Origin: Verrucomicrobiota bacterium | Lineage (GTDB): Bacteria; Verrucomicrobiota; Verrucomicrobiia; Verrucomicrobiales; DEV007 | Length of the DNA: 6,053 nt | Direction of reading: 5' to 3' | NCBI GenBank assembly: GCA_020630835.1 | Contig: JAHDIL010000119.1 | Span: 1-6,053 of the forward strand | Part shown: in pieces, positions 5,280 through 6,053 of the stretch | How the letters are laid out: each line of letters opens with the position of its first letter | Numbering within the stretch: position 1 is the stretch's first letter | Notes under the pieces: model-generated | The model's input: the letters and a program-made list of their open reading frames with translations, nothing else | The model's database searches: none | Told to the model about the DNA's origin: nothing | Made by a program: the position numbers and the translations under genes

Positions 5280-6053
5280 CTATTTAGTGGACGGCTCTTT
5301 CGATTGCGCAATAAGCTTGGCAAGTCTGCGAGCGATTTCCGGATGATCGGCAGCGACGTCTTTCTGCTCTGCAATGTCAGTGGCGAGATCGAATAGGATG
5401 ATGGGAGCATCAGGCTTTTTATTAATCTCACGCCTGATAGCCTTCCATCTTTTCGTTACGACGGCTTCTTTTCCGCCTCGTTCGTTGAATGACCAGTAGA
5501 GGGCATCGCGATTTTTCTGCGCTGCGTCTTCACCTAAAAGGGTAGGGAGGAATGAGATGCCTGTCGTGTCTTCAGGCAGAGGTGAGCCAGTCAAATCGGT
5601 TAGGGTTGCAAAAACATCCTCAAAGCCGCTTAGATGATCTGTTACCGTGTTAGGTTTGATTTTTCCTTGCCATGAAGCGATCATGGGGACTCTGACTCCG
5701 CCCTCGGTTAGGTCGCGCTTCATACCGTTTAGTGGTCCGTTAGAATTAAAAAATTCCATAGTGTGTCCTCCCTCTTGGTGTGGTCCGTTGTCGCTAGAGA
5801 AGATGATTAGTGTGTTTTCTAGCTGTCCTGTCTGCTTTAAGGACGTTTGGATTTTTCCTATGCTTTCATCCAGCATTTGCATCATACGGGCAAAACCTTT
5901 TTCGGGTTCTGGCCACTTCTTTGAGGTGAATTCACCGTGGTCAGGAACTTCCATCCCGTTAGGCGCTTCATTGTTGGTGTGGGGGGTGTTAAGCGCATAG
6001 TAGAGAAAGAAGGGTGCGTCTTTGCCCTTGCGGGAATCGATATAAGCGACGGA
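5280..6053 (-). CDS. Type I (S1-family, formylglycine-dependent) sulfatase, C-terminal part only
   Basis: The frame is open from the window edge (6053) to TAG at 5282-5280, giving 257 residues of a sulfatase whose first part lies outside. An ATG at 5954 is internal, not the start. Enzymes of this family hydrolyse sulfate esters, often on polysaccharides, and are generally exported. Fragment numbering: PFFLYYALNTPH (14-25; H25 expected in the sulfate pocket), IIFSSDNGPH (83-92; D88 and N89 expected calcium ligands), LNGMKRDLTEGGVRVPMIASW (108-128; K112 expected to contact sulfate). The small C-terminal subdomain begins after about 175 and includes FDLATDIAEQKDVAADHPE (221-239), the usual end of arylsulfatase A-type enzymes. 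The catalytic C/S-x-P-x-R motif, signal peptide and start are not visible, so substrate and activity cannot be judged. Sampled lines look lower in G+C than the upstream genes (26-29 of 60 against 34 of 60 at 3421-3480), which may reflect separate acquisition but is weak evidence. Confidence 0.9.
   Translation of the reverse strand, partial: SVAYIDSRKGKDAPFFLYYALNTPHTNNEAPNGMEVPDHGEFTSKKWPEPEKGFARMMQMLDESIGKIQTSLKQTGQLENTLIIFSSDNGPHQEGGHTMEFFNSNGPLNGMKRDLTEGGVRVPMIASWQGKIKPNTVTDHLSGFEDVFATLTDLTGSPLPEDTTGISFLPTLLGEDAAQKNRDALYWSFNERGGKEAVVTKRWKAIRREINKKPDAPIILFDLATDIAEQKDVAADHPEIARRLAKLIAQSKEPSTK

Noticed and set aside
1..6053. CRISPR arrays, tRNA or rRNA genes, insertion sequences, phage or defence genes
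   Set aside because: I read both strands for repeats, cloverleaf-like arms, terminal inverted repeats and transposase or nuclease motifs and found none; the window looks like stable chromosome.

Overview
The window reads as ordinary chromosomal sequence from a Gram-negative bacterium of moderate G+C. A marine or polysaccharide-degrading member of the Verrucomicrobiota (Opitutae-like) is the best guess. The reasons are an FtsX/LolC-type lipoprotein-release permease (implying an outer membrane), a GYF_2 plus RDD membrane protein of a kind I associate with that phylum, a GH57 glucan branching enzyme, an S1-family sulfatase, and gene starts that mostly lack a Shine-Dalgarno sequence. This placement is inference from protein style; there is no rRNA or marker gene here to settle it.

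Layout. Positions 1-363 (minus) hold the N-terminal two thirds or so of an adenylate-kinase-family nucleoside monophosphate kinase, cut by the window edge. A 70-base gap separates it from a divergent plus-strand cluster: a 536-residue LolC/LolE-like ABC permease (434-2044), a GYF_2-RDD membrane protein (2056-2940, 11 bases later) and a GH57 1,4-alpha-glucan branching enzyme (2937-4553, overlapping the previous gene by ATGA). Only 9 bases after that stop, a convergent minus-strand gene (4563-5063) encodes a membrane-anchored coiled-coil protein of unknown function. It is followed by a 216-base non-coding stretch, and then by the C-terminal 257 residues of a type I sulfatase on the minus strand (5280-6053), whose N-terminus and catalytic Cys/Ser motif lie outside the window.

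How the genes relate. The three plus-strand genes have operon-like spacing, but their roles (lipoprotein export, unknown membrane function, glycogen branching) do not form an obvious pathway. The kinase, the coiled-coil protein and the sulfatase look like independent units.

I do not see a previously undescribed multi-gene system. The points most worth a second look are a near-consensus sigma-70 promoter that places transcription start on the ATG of the coiled-coil gene (a predicted leaderless mRNA, which also corrects its start), an extra transmembrane hairpin in the LolC-like permease, and a Thr-to-Met change at the base-selecting position of the kinase.
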